A DNA stretch of 64,000 bases, taken from NCBI GenBank assembly GCA_026419775.2, contig JAOPGA020000682.1, forward strand, positions 1 through 64,000, in the 5' to 3' direction. Position 1 is the stretch's first letter, and every line of letters begins with the position of its first letter. The stretch is from Acrasis kona (Eukaryota; Heterolobosea; Eutetramitea; Acrasida; Acrasidae). Positions 9,061-23,400 of the stretch are shown piece after piece. Below the pieces are notes generated by a model. The model saw nothing but the letters and a program-made list of their open reading frames with translations, was not told the origin of the DNA and did not search any database. A program made the translations under genes and the position numbers.

Positions 9061-11234
9061 TTATTTTGTTTGGTTCATAAATGCATCATATGACTCTTTT
9101 ATCAATTCATCCTTGATCAGTTCTTCAATCTCCTTAAAAAAGTCAACATCTCCTATCATGCTTCGCGACTTGACACTATAATGTTCGGAGACACTGTCTG
9201 ATAGGCCGATAAAATTTTCAGATTCCTTCTTCAAGAATTTTTCATAAATATCGTTCTGCATCTTTAATTTAGCGTCGATGTCTTTTACTCTCCTCAACAA
9301 CAACAACTTTTCAAGGAAGGCAATCTTTAAATGTGATTGAGTTGGTTTCAAAAAAACATAGAACGCCTTCCTAAAGGAAGACATTTTAAATTGTGCATCA
9401 AACTCCTTCTTTTTGATATCCTTTATTATGCTTTCCTGTGTTCTCTTCTCCTCTATGATGCTCTCCTCACTTTCCAAATTTCTTGCCACGATCAAATATT
9501 TTTCTTTTGTAACGTCTTCAGTCAACAGCTCATCAAAATCATTAAAAGTTTGATCGTCGTGATGATCACTATCAAAGCAAGTCACTCTGACCCTCACCTT
9601 GATGGTTCCTCCCGATCTCTTAGCCATCTCTGTTTCAATCGTTTCGGAAGAGTTCATCCCATCAAAGAAGGTTTCGGACAAGTTTGGAAACAAGGAACTA
9701 ACAAACAATTGGTCGGAATCAAAAGAAGTAAGATCATTCATAAAAACTTTATCAAAACTCTTGTTCGTCTGAAGAATCCTTCCTCTCAAATTAATGATTA
9801 CCATGTAGTCACGTATTGCATTCATTGTGGTTCTTGCCCTGCGTTCTTGTTCGGAAATCCTATCCAGCAACTCTTTCAACCGAATGTGACTTTTTTGTAA
9901 GAATTGTATTTTTTCTCTCTCCGATCGTTGTCCTCTAATCATGTATAGTACTCTCTTTACCGAAATGGATATCACGACGCTCAAAAAGAGTCCGCTGGTA
10001 ATGCACAATACCAATACGATCCATTTTTTCGGCGTCACATACTAAAAAAATGTAAGAAACGAATTATCAAAGTATTTACCATGTCAAGATATTCTTGTGT
10101 GGGCATGCTGATCACATTAAAATGTTCGCTCACTATCGTAAGGTTTGACAAGCTGTAGAATGGTGCATCTCTTAAATATTGATAAGTTTCTCTTTGGTTC
10201 GAACTACGTGCATCATTAGTGAAGATTATTCCAAGCAACTTACCCTTCATCAGAAGTGTACATGATTTTTGGATTTTCCGTTCCGTTGGTTGTGATTAAT
10301 GTTACGCTATTTTCCATGAACTCACTCCAAAGAGCGTACTTCACAAATAGGTCGCAAGTCAATCTGGCTTCCAACACGCCCAAGTCACCCACAGATAACA
10401 AAATGACAAAGCCATATAATGTCGTGTTTCCAACTCCTGGAACCGAAAATGACAAAAATTCAGTTTGGTTGTAGGCTCTCCAAAGTTGGTTGAGTCCCTG
10501 TCCACTATATAACCATGTTCCATTTATTGGATACCATCCGATAAGATTGTAACCTTTTTCGCGGGGTGCTACGTACATTATAGGAAAGTAAAGAGGCTCA
10601 TAAGCTAATGTGAAGTTATCGGCTGTATCGTTATTATAAATGTGAAATGTAGTGAATTCCTCATATTTGTCTTTGTACTTCTAATTGATTTAGTAGAGAG
10701 AGATTAACGGTATTACTTTTCTTGTGTTGTTGATAAATGTGTCTTTATATGTGTCGTTGACAATGGTAGCGTAGGATATAGAATGAATACCCATGTCCAG
10801 AGCAGATATACACCCAGATTCCTGTGCAAATTCTAAATACTCTGTATATGTTGCGTGGGGGTTTAAAAACATAAAAGTTCTCATTGTTTGCATAACATCT
10901 GTATACATGTTTATCACATTATTCATGGCATTGCAGTTGTAACTAGAATCCTTCATGAAAATTTCCTTTGCTGTTCTGAACATCAAGTCAATAACGACTA
11001 AATGTTAACTTACTGTGTATCATCAGCTCTCAAAAGATAAAAAGAAATGATGCCGGCCATAACCCCCAAAATCGTGGGAAATAGCCAAAAGAACAAAATC
11101 ACCCAATCCCTCAAATCAAAGCACTTGAACTTGTTCACCTATTTTTGTGTTTAGAAAAGACTGTAGTGGTTTCATACGTGAGGGACCTCATTAATGGTTT
11201 CATCTATGAGGTCTAACTCTTGTTGGGGTAACAT
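9061..11234 (-). CDS. CHASE-PAS-RGS membrane receptor
   Basis: Six exons (complement of 11178-11234, 11014-11138, 10717-10975, 10244-10680, 10080-10203, 9061-10041), introns 36-40 nt, 660 aa. Order: a short cytosolic start, one transmembrane helix (about 29-54), an extracellular region of about 280 residues with many N-glycosylation sites, a second helix (about 340-361), a coiled linker, a PAS-like domain (about 390-500) and an RGS domain (about 545-655, with the FLKKESENFIGLS block and DELIKESYDAF end). The outer region ends with LYFPIMYVAP and GWYP, typical of the end of CHASE sensor domains. RGS domains speed GTP hydrolysis on G-alpha. The protein is therefore probably a ligand-regulated brake on G-protein signalling. 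CHASE is the least certain part. Confidence 0.8.
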
Positions 11235-11458
11235 TTTTTAAAATATCGTGTCACTAATCAATCAACTTGGCAGGGAAGGGATATTGCGTTTTGAAGAAAC
11301 GCCGTTTTTCATTACATGAGCTATTAATAAAAGAATGTCTGAAATCTAGTTGTATATGCAGTACAAAGCACTAAGTTGAGCATTACCACTGCCATGCATT
11401 TTATATATATTGTAAAAAAGTCAACTTTAAATAATTTTTAAACAATAACTTCATAGCA

Positions 11459-14400
11459 ATGGATAATGCATTCGCAGACAGAATAACCCAATGTCTGAGA
11501 GATAATGGTAAGGATTACAATAAATATATTATTTTTTTATACGCGAAGATGTTCCGAAGTTATGTAAAGTATTATTTGAGGTTCGAGATGTGATCGAAGT
11601 GGTACACACTCCAGAATATGGTTCATTCTTGACCAATAATCTCACATCATTTCTTCAAGTGCTTCAGGGCACTGCACCTGTTTTTGAACATGTAGCTGAA
11701 GAAAGCGACAACCAAAAAGCTCGCAATAATGTTCTAGAAATATTACACCGATTACCGTGCAACGAAGTAAAACATTTATATATTAAAATCTCTTATACTT
11801 TTAGACTTTAAAACCCTACTCTGGTCCAATGATGAAGCAGATGCTTCAAGTTGTCGAAGAGGACAACGAAGACAACGCGGTGATTGCCATCAAGATCATC
11901 ATGGAGCTTCATAAATTATATAGACCAAACATGAAGGATTATGTACAGCCCTTCCTTCAGATTGTTTTGAAATTGTATCAAAACTTTCCAAACATTGTCA
12001 ATAAATTTTTCTCTCCCCAGGAAACTGATGCCATGGACCGAGACGATGATGATGATTCGTCCGACGAGGATGAAGACAAACCAGCATCAAAGAAACAAAA
12101 AATCACGAAACTCATTGGTGCCCTCGAGTCCTTCAAAGTAATAACGGAGACACCTCTTCTTGTTGTTTTGTTGTTCCAGGCTTATCCAAACTTTGCACAC
12201 ACATACTTGGCCGAACTTTTAAAAGTCATGATGATGAGTTTCGAGCTCATTGTGACCGCACCGCCCGCCAATCATGCGAATAGACAAAAGTATTTGGATT
12301 TAATAGGAGCAAGAGTCAAGACCGCTTCATTCCTAGCCTACGCCTTACGTGCCTACACCAAGTACATTACATCAGAGAAGGGAAAGATTCCAGTAATTGT
12401 AACCGATCTCTTATTAAACTGTCCCAGCGAGAACATTGGGTCCAGAAAAGAGTTACTTGTCATCATGCGTCACATGATTGATTCCAACAATACTGAACTA
12501 CGACCACACTTTATTCCCTACATTGAACGATTGCTTGATGATCGCGCATTATTAGGAAGCTCAAGATCAAGTTACGAAACATTACGTCCTCTTGCGTACT
12601 CAACGTTAGCCGATCTCATCCATCATGTGAGAAATCAGTTATCAAGCGAACAAATAAGCAAGACGGTTACCTTTTACACAAGAATCATGTACGATCCCAC
12701 ATTAGCCTTGACCATCCAAACCATGAGCGCCAAACTATTGGTTCACCTCGTGGAAAGCATTTTCAACGCCCATCGAGCCATCAACGACCAAGAACAAAAA
12801 GACAAGGGTCGCGAAATACTTTTAAACATTATGAGCGCCTTCGTCACGAAAGTCAAATCGCTTTCGCTTTTAATACGTCACTTGGATCGCAAAGAAAATG
12901 GAGATAAGCAACCGTCACATTCCACGCCCACATCCATCGTCAACAACATGGACGACGATGAGATCGTAGTCAAGAACACATCGAACGCCACCGATAACAA
13001 TTCCAACAACAAAGCATCGGCTGTCGTACCAGGAGTTCAATCCATTCAAGAGGACTCAGTGCCAGTCAATTCCACATCCACTTCCAACAACTCCTCCACA
13101 ACAAACTCATCAGAAGAAGTCAAGGAAGAAGAAGAAGAGTCCACCAACGACTCCAACGCGAAATTCCTTCCACATTCTCCCTACAAGAGATCAGAATCAA
13201 CACAAGAAAGCGTCAACAATTGTCGATTGATGGTCAAGACGTTAATCTTGGGTCTCAAAAATGTCATTTATGTTTTATTAGCGTTCGACCAATCGCAAGC
13301 GGGACGCAAACAAGCCGACGAAGAAACCAAATTATTCACATCATTGTTCCGACATGGATTGAATTGTTTCCCGGTATATGGAATTGGATCGAGTCCATCG
13401 AGCAACACGGAAGAAAAGGAGAATTTGGATCAATTCGCGAGTTTATTCACCGCACTCAACCAAAAGATTTTCGAAGAAATCTTCAAACAACAATTACCTT
13501 ACCTATACCAACAAATCCTGAGCAACCAAAATTACTTGACCATACCGACACATTTCTTGGCCAGCGTACACGTTGCGAATTACTTTTCTGATTTATTGTT
13601 GAAATTTTTAATCGACCGAATGGATAAAATGGCCGGAGATGCAAACGAGAGCAACGTATTGTTGAGGTTATTCAAGTTGGTGTTCGGTAGCATCGTGACG
13701 TTTCCCAATCACGAAGCCATCTTGAAACCCCATCTGAATGCAATCGTTCAAAATTAGTTTGACCCATGCAAGTAAGCACAAGGAAAGCATGAATTACTTT
13801 TTGACGCTTCGTGCATTATTCAGGAGCATCGTGAGCGGTAAGTTCGATCAATTATGTAAAGAATTCATGCCGCTTCTTCCCATCATTTTGGACAAGTTAT
13901 CCGATTTGTTAAAAGGATCTCATAAGGTAGAAACCAGAAATTTATTTATCGAGCTGTGCTTGACCGTACCTGCAAAGTTACATGTATTGTGTCCCTACTT
14001 ACCTTTGTTGATTCGACCGGTGTTATATTCTTTACAGAGCGACAAGGATGATTTGGTCACTTTTGGATTACGTAATTTGGACATGTGGGTCAATACGCTA
14101 CGCACGGAGAGCTTGGAACCCATTTTGAGACCCGTTATGCCCGAGTTGTTGGTTGCGTTATTTTCTCATTTGAAACCACCTCCACATCCATTTGGTAATT
14201 TGAGCATGAAGATTTTGGCAAAGTTGGGAGGAATGAATAGAAAGTATTTGACGCAACCCAGCATGACGTTTGATCCTCTTCAGAGCGATTTGAACGCTTT
14301 GAACATTTCGATTCGATTCGTGACGAATGGAGATCACGAAGAGAATTTGTTACGTCAGGAATTTAATGTGGACGTGTTCATCAAAACTGCAAAAAAGATT

Positions 14401-17400
14401 TTATCGAATCAATCGTCGACTGCCGATGTGAAATTGGAAGCATTTCATTACGTCAAGTATTGTGTAATGAGCATGATTAATTTGGATCGCATCGAAATGT
14501 TACCTGCTCAATTCAACATTTCGGAATTTTCGTCATCGCCATCGTCGACATTGTCATCACCATCGAGATTACATTCCAGTCAATTAAAAGATGGAAACAT
14601 GATGTTGTGTAAGTTACTCTCGACGTTATTGTATTGTGTGACCGATGTGGATTTGAAGAATGTGAGCATGCCATTTGCTCAATTGCTTTGTAGACATTTC
14701 GCAATCATGGCAGTCACCAATCACCAAATTCAATCGTCCGACGAGTCAAATCATTTGGACGAAAACATTTTCTACGATGCCATGATTGATGTGTTTTATA
14801 TGAGCATGGGCGACCATCAATACTACGCCGGCGAATACGCACTCGAAGAATTCATCGATTGTGTATTCGTGTTATGTAATCACGACGAAAACATAATCAA
14901 TCAGTTACCTTGTTGGGATCGAATCGGAAATCGACTTTCTCATTGTTGTTACCAAAGAGAATGGTACAAGAAATCAGCGGGTAGTATCGGAATCATGATC
15001 ATGTGTAGAAATTTAACCGTCAAATGGTTACGTAAATTAGAAATTGATTTCATGAAGGCTCTGTTAAGTATCATCAAGGACAGTCACACACAAATGGCCG
15101 CATTTACGATCGAAGAGGCAACAAAGGCTTTGGAAATGGTCATCAAGACTTGTTACGATCCGAATCAATTCGTCACTAGTTTAGCCAATCAATCCAATAA
15201 TCACGCTCATAACAGTAATGCAAAATTACACGAATTGTTGGTGAGCGAATTATCGAGCAGTCATGCACCCGTTAGAAAAACGGTTCAATCTCTAATCAAA
15301 TTGGTCAGCGAATTGTGTAATAAGAGCATTACTGTCATTTTGGAACCTTTCAAGGACAGATTGGTGAGCAGTATACGCGAAGAACGTTTCAATCAATTAC
15401 CGATTCACTTGCAAACTGGTTTTTGTGAAGCGGTGACCTTTTTCTTATCGCTCGATCCTCCTCTATTCATGCTCACTCAACAAATTGCAAATATTGTTAC
15501 CAAAGCATTGAGCATCGTACAAAACAAACGAGATGGATCTGCATCGTCTTCTTCATCCGCTAATTCTTCATCGCAAACTAATTCCTCGTCCAACCAAAAG
15601 GAATCAGATCATAAAAGAGTTAATTTTGGTTTGAAAGTAGCTTGTATGAAATTAGTGAGAGAAGCTTTGAATTCGAGCGACATGAAAGCGAGCGAACATA
15701 ATCAACTAAGGAATAAAATCATCGAGGTCTTTTTCGGATACTTGAATTCACAAAGCAAAGAAATGGTGGGCATAGCCAAATCAGGATTGGCTACTTATAT
15801 AAGTAGACAACGCTTGCCCAAAGATTTACTACAAGTGTCCTTACGACCCGCTTTATCTCACTTGGGTAGTTATCAAAAACTAGATGTGGCCGTTTTACAA
15901 ACCTTGAGTCACTTGTTAGAATTATGTACTAGTTACTTTAGTATTAAATTGGGCGAGCAATTACTCGAGCATTTACACAAGTGGATCGATCATACAAAAG
16001 TGACTCATTTGAGCGCTAATGAACGTCCGTTAGTTGCCGCTCACATCATGTTGTTGTTTAGTTTGTTACCACCCGATGCCAAGAAATTCTTACCTCCGTT
16101 GGTTTCCTTAACGATTCAATTAGAAGAGGCTTGGAAAGAACATTGTAGCGAATTTGCGTCGCCGTTTAGAGAACCTCTTGCAAAGTTTTTGAATTTGTAT
16201 CCACAAGAAACTGCTCATTTCTTTTTGGATCAAATCACGACCAAATCACCTAGTTATTTTAAATTATTCGTTGCCATTATCAAATGTGAATTGGCACCAA
16301 GATTAAGAAGTTACTTGGCTTCCGAAAATTCAATTCTAATTAATGTTTGTTTCTCTCCGAATAGCGAATCTACTAGCGTGGTTAATTCGACTGCTGCTGG
16401 TGCTACTGCTTCTAACGTAACTAGTACCACTAGTGTCGTCGCTACTTCTGCTGGAGGAGTAAGCGGTGGTAATAACAATCAGTTAGTGACACCTGATCCG
16501 AATAGCACCAGCGTCACGTTGGATCCAAATCACTTGAAATTAGATTTGCAACTAAAGGGTTTGATCATCATTCGAGTGTTAATTCGATACATGCCAGAAT
16601 GGACCAGTCAAGAACGAACCCAACCCATCATGAACGAATTAATTAAAATGTGGAACCAAATATCAACACAAAACAACACGAACGAAACATTATTCGATCA
16701 CGGTCACATCAAGCGCACAAAATACCTGCTAAAGAGTTTCATAAATTATTGTCAACACACGACCAAACAAACGAGCATTCTATTCGACATGTTATATGGA
16801 TTCAATGACAAATCGGCAATCGATTATACCTTTTTGCGTGACTTTTTCGAATATGAGGTGACTAGGGTCGATTCGGCTCATAAATCGCTCATTATTTATG
16901 AATTCCTTTCTCGTTTCAAAAATAATAACTTGGATGTGAATTTGAAAATTGCTGCGCTTCAACACTTGATCATACCCATCGTAATGAACTGCATCGACAA
17001 CAAAGATGCACATCAAGTATTCGATAACGAATTGATGCAACAAATGACCGAACAATTATTCAGCAACGATACACAATCCCTCGACGAGAGCTTAAGGGTC
17101 GAACTGTTACAATTGGCCACTCTAATGGTCCAACACCTTCATGAACTAGTGGAGCCTTATCGAAAGGATATCATCAAGATGGCATTTGAACAAGCCACCA
17201 AAACAGAGGATACCACCTCTAAGCACTGTGCATACGTCCTGTGTGCCAGTTTCATCAAGGCATTCAAAACGCCCGAAAAAATCACATTTATATTTTATAG
17301 ACAATTACTAAGGGCCTATCAACCCGAAGGTAAAAGTTTAGTAAAGAGAGCATTGGATATTCTGGTAGGTGTTTTGCCTAATGAATTGGGACCCGCTAGT

Positions 17401-20400
17401 AATGGAAAGGATCCGAAATGGATTCAACTCACTAGAAAAACAATGGTCGAAGAAGTGCATCAAATGGTTCACTTGATGCACATTTGGCAATTATTCGTTC
17501 GACACAGTAGTGCTTTTTATTCGAGTCGTGAATATTTTGTACAAAAGATGGTGAATAGTTTGATTCGAATCGGATTGCCAATCTCTCATACCATCGAGAA
17601 TCGAAAACTAAGTATTGATTTGGCAGAAGTTTTAATAGATTGGGAAACAAGAGCATCTCAACAACAATCGCTACAATTAGAAAGTGGAGTCGTGAGTAGT
17701 GCTGGAGATGGTCTAGATTTCGTTTCAAAGAAACGCAAAGCAAACGAAATGAATAAAAATGAACAGGGAGGTCCTGTAAAAAAGAAATTAAAAAGAGAAG
17801 GATCGGACGAAGATGAAGACGATGAAGACGATGACGAAGATGATGACGAAGATGAAGATGAAGAAGAAGATCGAGTCATTTATCGAATGCCAATCGAACA
17901 AGCAGAAAGCGTGATTAATTTTTTGGTGAGAGTTAGTTTCCAAATGATGGCCAATTCCAACAACCGAACAGAAAACATGACTCAACAAATGGCAACAGCT
18001 CTATCGAATTTATTACAGCGCAATTACGAAGTGCTTCGTCGTGCATTTCATTTGTGGCCAACCATCAAACCAAATTTCACACATGTTGAAAAATATTTAC
18101 CCAAATTGACGCCAGATGGTCAATCTCCTTCGCCGAATGATGCAACCAATAGTCATTCCGTAATGACCACTTTGTTAACAATTATGAAATTGATGATCGA
18201 ATGTGGACATTTGGACGTGATCACCAATCACATTGAAGCCATCGGAAATCACATGTCACCATTCTTTAGTTGTCAAAACATTAAAATCATTCATTGTTTG
18301 AGCAGCTTTATGGAAAAATTATTGGAAGCATCTCCAATGAAATCCAATTCGGGTCCCACCATCGAACCCCCACAACCACTCATTGGAGACGTGATCATGT
18401 CGCCGATTGATAAATTTTATATTCAAATATGGGACTTGATCAAAACATGGTTATACAAGGCCACAACAGGAACAGAAAAAATTGGTGTGTATGGATATTT
18501 GGTCATTTTACAAATCATGTGTAAATATGCACCAAAGAATGCAACGGAATATACAAAAATTGTACAAGGTCTTTTGAGCAAGTTACTAAAGGAACATACA
18601 GCTGCTTCTCAAGAACATCACGAAAAGATTGCAAATCAATCTTCCGCTGCTGCTGCTGCTGCTACTACTACTTCTAGTGCCAATAATAATAACAACAACA
18701 CCACAGGTAGTAATCAACAACAGGGTCAACAATCTCAACCATCGTCATCTGGTAATAGTGCCAATAATGCATCTTCTTCTAATGCAAACAACACTTTGAA
18801 TTCTACTCAAGCATCTACCAACAGTGGCGCTGCTAATAGTAACAACAACAACAACAGTAACAAACAACAACAAGCACAACAAACTTCACAAATTAATGCA
18901 GCAACTGCAAAGAACGTAACCAATATCAAATCCATTGAAATCTGTATCGACTTTTTATCGGATGGCGTTCACGAAGCAATCGTCCGTAAACAATTCCTGA
19001 CGACCATTTCAGGAATGATCGAAAAGTATAATCTAATCAATCCATCGCTCATCAAACAAATCATGTCTCGATTAGAAATTTGGATCATTGGCAACACACC
19101 AAACATTTATACTCTTCAAGCCAAACACAAGGTCTTTTTCGTTACCAAGTTGGTCCAAGCGCTCGAAAATTGTAGTATTGTTGAATTACGAATGAGTTAT
19201 TACCACATGATGTTATCTCTCTTTAAAGACGTTCAATTGATGCAAAGCGATTTGTCATTAAGTAGTAAAATTGAAGCGGCGTTCATGAGCGGATTGAGAC
19301 CAGAAGTTTCTCTCGAGATTCGAATCAAATTCATGAATGTATTGAGCGCAAAGATTGGTAATGGCGTGAACGATCGTTTGAAGTTTATATTCGAGAGTCA
19401 ACACTGGGAAACAATAAGCGATACTTTTTGGATCAAGAACGCTTTGGATTTGTTATTGGATTCTTTACAAAAGAACACTTCCATCAAACCAATTCATGGA
19501 TTACAAACCAGACCAGTAAATGTTACAAATCGAGATTTGATCATGGAAATTGATTCGAATGAATCATCCCATTCAAATTTATCGAACGATGCGATCAAAT
19601 TGTTACAATTACACGTGAATCAAACGAATCCATTTAGGAACATTACGTGTGATGATTTGATGAATCCATTACGAATCATGTGTAGAGAATCCATACAACC
19701 AAGTTACGATTTATGGACGCATTTATTCCCAGCTGCTTGGAATTCGCTCGAATCACATCAAATGGAATCTCTACAAAAACCATTGATTGCTTTATTGGCT
19801 CGCGACTATCATTCCAAACAATACGTAAAGTACCCCAATGTGATACAAGCGCTGTTACAAGGAATTTCGAAATGTAATCATCCACGAATTGGAATTCCAC
19901 CAGAAATGTTGAAATTTTTAGGAAAGAGCTTTAATGCTTGGCACATTGCCATTCCCATGTTGGAACAACAATTGCAAGAAATGATTACGAACCCACCTGC
20001 TGGCGTCATTGATTTGGAAGATCGTGTGGATCGTTACAGCAACGCATTATTGGAGTTATATAGAGTATTAGCCGAAGAAGACATCATTTGTGGTATTTGG
20101 CGCAACTATGACATTAGCGAACAAACCAAATATGTATTGGCATTGGAACAACATGGAATGTATGCGGAGGCTCAAGAAGCATTAAAGGACATTATGCAGA
20201 ATTATCAAAAGGCAGCGAGCAGTCGTAGAAAAGCAACGAGTAGCGAAGTGGCGTTGTGGGAGGATCATTGGTTAACTTGTGCAAAGAAATTACAGCAGTG
20301 GGACGAACTCACAAAGTATGCAAAACAAACCAATTCCTCACAACTCATGTTGGAGAGTTATTGGAAGACTGGTGCATTTAAAGAAATGAAGGAATTGTTC

Positions 20401-23400
20401 CTCAAACATCCATCTGCTGAAAACTCTTCGTTGCGTATTTACCAAATGAGCATAGCCATCATTGACGGCAGGAGCAAAGAAGCAACAGAGTATTGGAATC
20501 AAGCATCTCACATGGCACTTCAACGTTGGTGCGCATTACCTGATTTCATATGCGCCACTCACTGTAACATGTTACATAATTTCCAACAATTATTAGAATT
20601 ATCGGATAGCATTCATTTGTTAAACGAGAGCGCTAGGCCATTGAGCACTGCAGAGTTGAAGGGATTCGTTACGACTTGGAGAGATCGCATACCGAATAAA
20701 TGGGACGACATTACCATGTGGAACGATATTTTAGCATGGAGAAGTCATTTCATGATTCACATGAGCAAGAAATTCGAAATGCAACCACCACCTAATCAAT
20801 CCAATGCTTTACAAGGTGGAGCAGCTGGTGCACAAGGTAATGCAACAGTCGGTGGAGCTAACGCAGGTGCTTCTGGTGGTAGTAACAATGCGCCACAAAC
20901 AAATACAGCGGCAACAGGTGGTGCAGCAACGCCAGCCAATACAATGGAACATTATCGCCAATTATGTCTAAACGAGGCCATATGGGCGCTCGATAAATTT
21001 GCAAAAGTGTGTAGAGTGAGCGGAGTGATCGATGCTTCTAACAAATTACTTTTAGAGAGCAGCAAACACTTGGCTGTTCTCAAATCCGAATACTCTAGTG
21101 AATCATTCGTTAGAGTATTCGAACTCATCAAGTGTTACATGTACGAACACAAATACTCTGAAGCAGTCGATATGATCGATACAGACACTTCGGTATTTAG
21201 TAAATTACGTTCCAATCAAAAAATGGAAATTTTAAGATTGAGAGGCGAGTGTTTATCGCGTGCAGGTAAAAAGGAAGAAGCGCACGCTGATTATGGACAA
21301 ACCGTTAGTTATTTCCCGGTCGATCCTCGATTCTTAACAGCTGCTCCTAATGCCATTACCTTAGGTAAAGCCTTTTTATACTGGGCCAAATTACTCGACG
21401 AGAGTTTCGAAACGGTATTGGCATTAAACAAATCATCACAGAGCAATAACACCATGTTGGGAATGAACCAACAAGATTTAGTAGAGCATGCATTGGTTAG
21501 TTATATGCAAGCCATACGTTATGCAGGAGGTGGATGTAACCATCATCATCATTTATCGAGCGGAGGAAACGTTAGACAATACATTGGCACGTGTATTATG
21601 GTTATTGTCCTACGATCCACAAAACAACGAAGATGGACAACAAGGACCCATTGCGTTGCTCATGGACAAGGCCATTATAGATATTCCACAATGGATGTGG
21701 GTTCCATGGCTTCAAAACTTATTCTGCATGTTATTAAGACGTGGAGAATCAAAAACAGCAAAGAACATTTTACTAAGTATCGGTAAAGTATTCCCACAAG
21801 CCGTTTATAGCAACCTACGTAGTTTCTATTTCGAACTAAGAGAGGTCTGTAAGAAATTAACTCCTCCAAATCCCTCCCAACAACAACAGTTGCAACAACA
21901 ATTACAACAGCAACAGGCGAACGCTGCTGGAAACAACAGTAATGCACAAGAAGGATTAGTAAATAGTAACATTACTGGTACAACACAAATGTCACCCAAA
22001 TTACAAGTCACGATCAAGAGCAAACAAAACACCAACAACGCTCCAACCATGTTAAATAATCAACAATCGCTCATGATGAACAATTTTAACAATTTGAATC
22101 CATCCGATAAAAACAATCAATTAGATTTCTTGAATAGCGTAAAAAAGAGTAGCGAAGATTTAATGGCTCAAATCTTACGTGCTTATCAATCAATGGTCCA
22201 TGAAATCGAAGCCATCTTTAAAGAATTATGTGCAAAGATGAGACCAGATAACGACGAAGATTTACAAAGAGGATTAGAAATGTTGTTGCATCAGTGTTAT
22301 GAATATAACATTTATAGTTTGGATCACGTACCTCGAATCATTAGCGTGCATGTTGAAAAGGTGTTGAATAGCATTTTCGTCAAATCCAATTCGACATCTC
22401 AAAATTCATCATCGGGTCAACCTTCATCATCGTCCAGTAACAACAGTAACCCTACCGGAGCACTACCGATCGGACCTTATTTATTACAAATCGAATCCAA
22501 TTTGACTCAAGATTTGACCAAATCCCAATCTCTTCTCGAATTGGTGAATGCGTTGAAATTTTGGATCGATCAAATTCAAAAACACTCCAAAATCAATACC
22601 ATGCACAGCAACAACCATCACAACACCAGTACGGGCGTCATGGTCCCGTTAGAGAATTTATCAGGATACCTAGTGGACGTACACACCGTCGAAGTAGAGA
22701 TACCGGGTCAATACTTTATGGAAACATTATCGACTGGTTACCCTCTTCAACAATCTCAACAAATTTCGAACCATCATCAGCACCAACCGCTTCAATTCCA
22801 AGAACAATACTTTGATGGAAACGTAGGAGATGACTGTGACGTGAGAGAACCCTTTGTGGAACAACACGAAAAATTACAGTGTTTCCAACCTGATGTTGAT
22901 TTGGTTCGTAGAAATATGGTAAAGTGTAGAAGATTAACCATGAGATCGCATAGCGGTAAGTTATACCCCTTCTTAGTGACGTGCGTACCTGCTAGCGAAT
23001 CTACTTGTTATGCAAGGAGCGAGGATCGAGTGTGGAGCTTAATGTTACACTTTAATAGAGTGTTGGATCGTTATCATCATGCTCGCAGAAGAGCTTTGAG
23101 GATTCACACGCCCATCATCATACCGCTAAGTCAAAAAATTAGATTGATAAACGAACGAACGCAGAGTTATCAATCGTTGGAGGATGTTTTACATGGTCAT
23201 TGCGAAAAGAGTAACGAGTTGTTGGACACTTATTGGAAATTGATTGATTCCAAAATCAAAGATTTGATGACATCATCCAATGCAAATGGATCGATCGCAT
23301 CGAATCACGAAAAGATTGAACAACAGGCCAAATTGATGGTTTATCAAGAAATGTGTGATTTGCATGTTCCAAAGGACATGTTGTTGAAAACAATGATAAA

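Noticed and set aside
13747-13757. A 12-nt GT-AG intron to explain the first Tra1 frame break
   Set aside because: Far too short and a multiple of three, so it would not restore the frame.
17658-17988. Minus-strand Ser-rich and hydrophobic frames
   Set aside because: Reverse reading of the Asp/Glu tract of Tra1.
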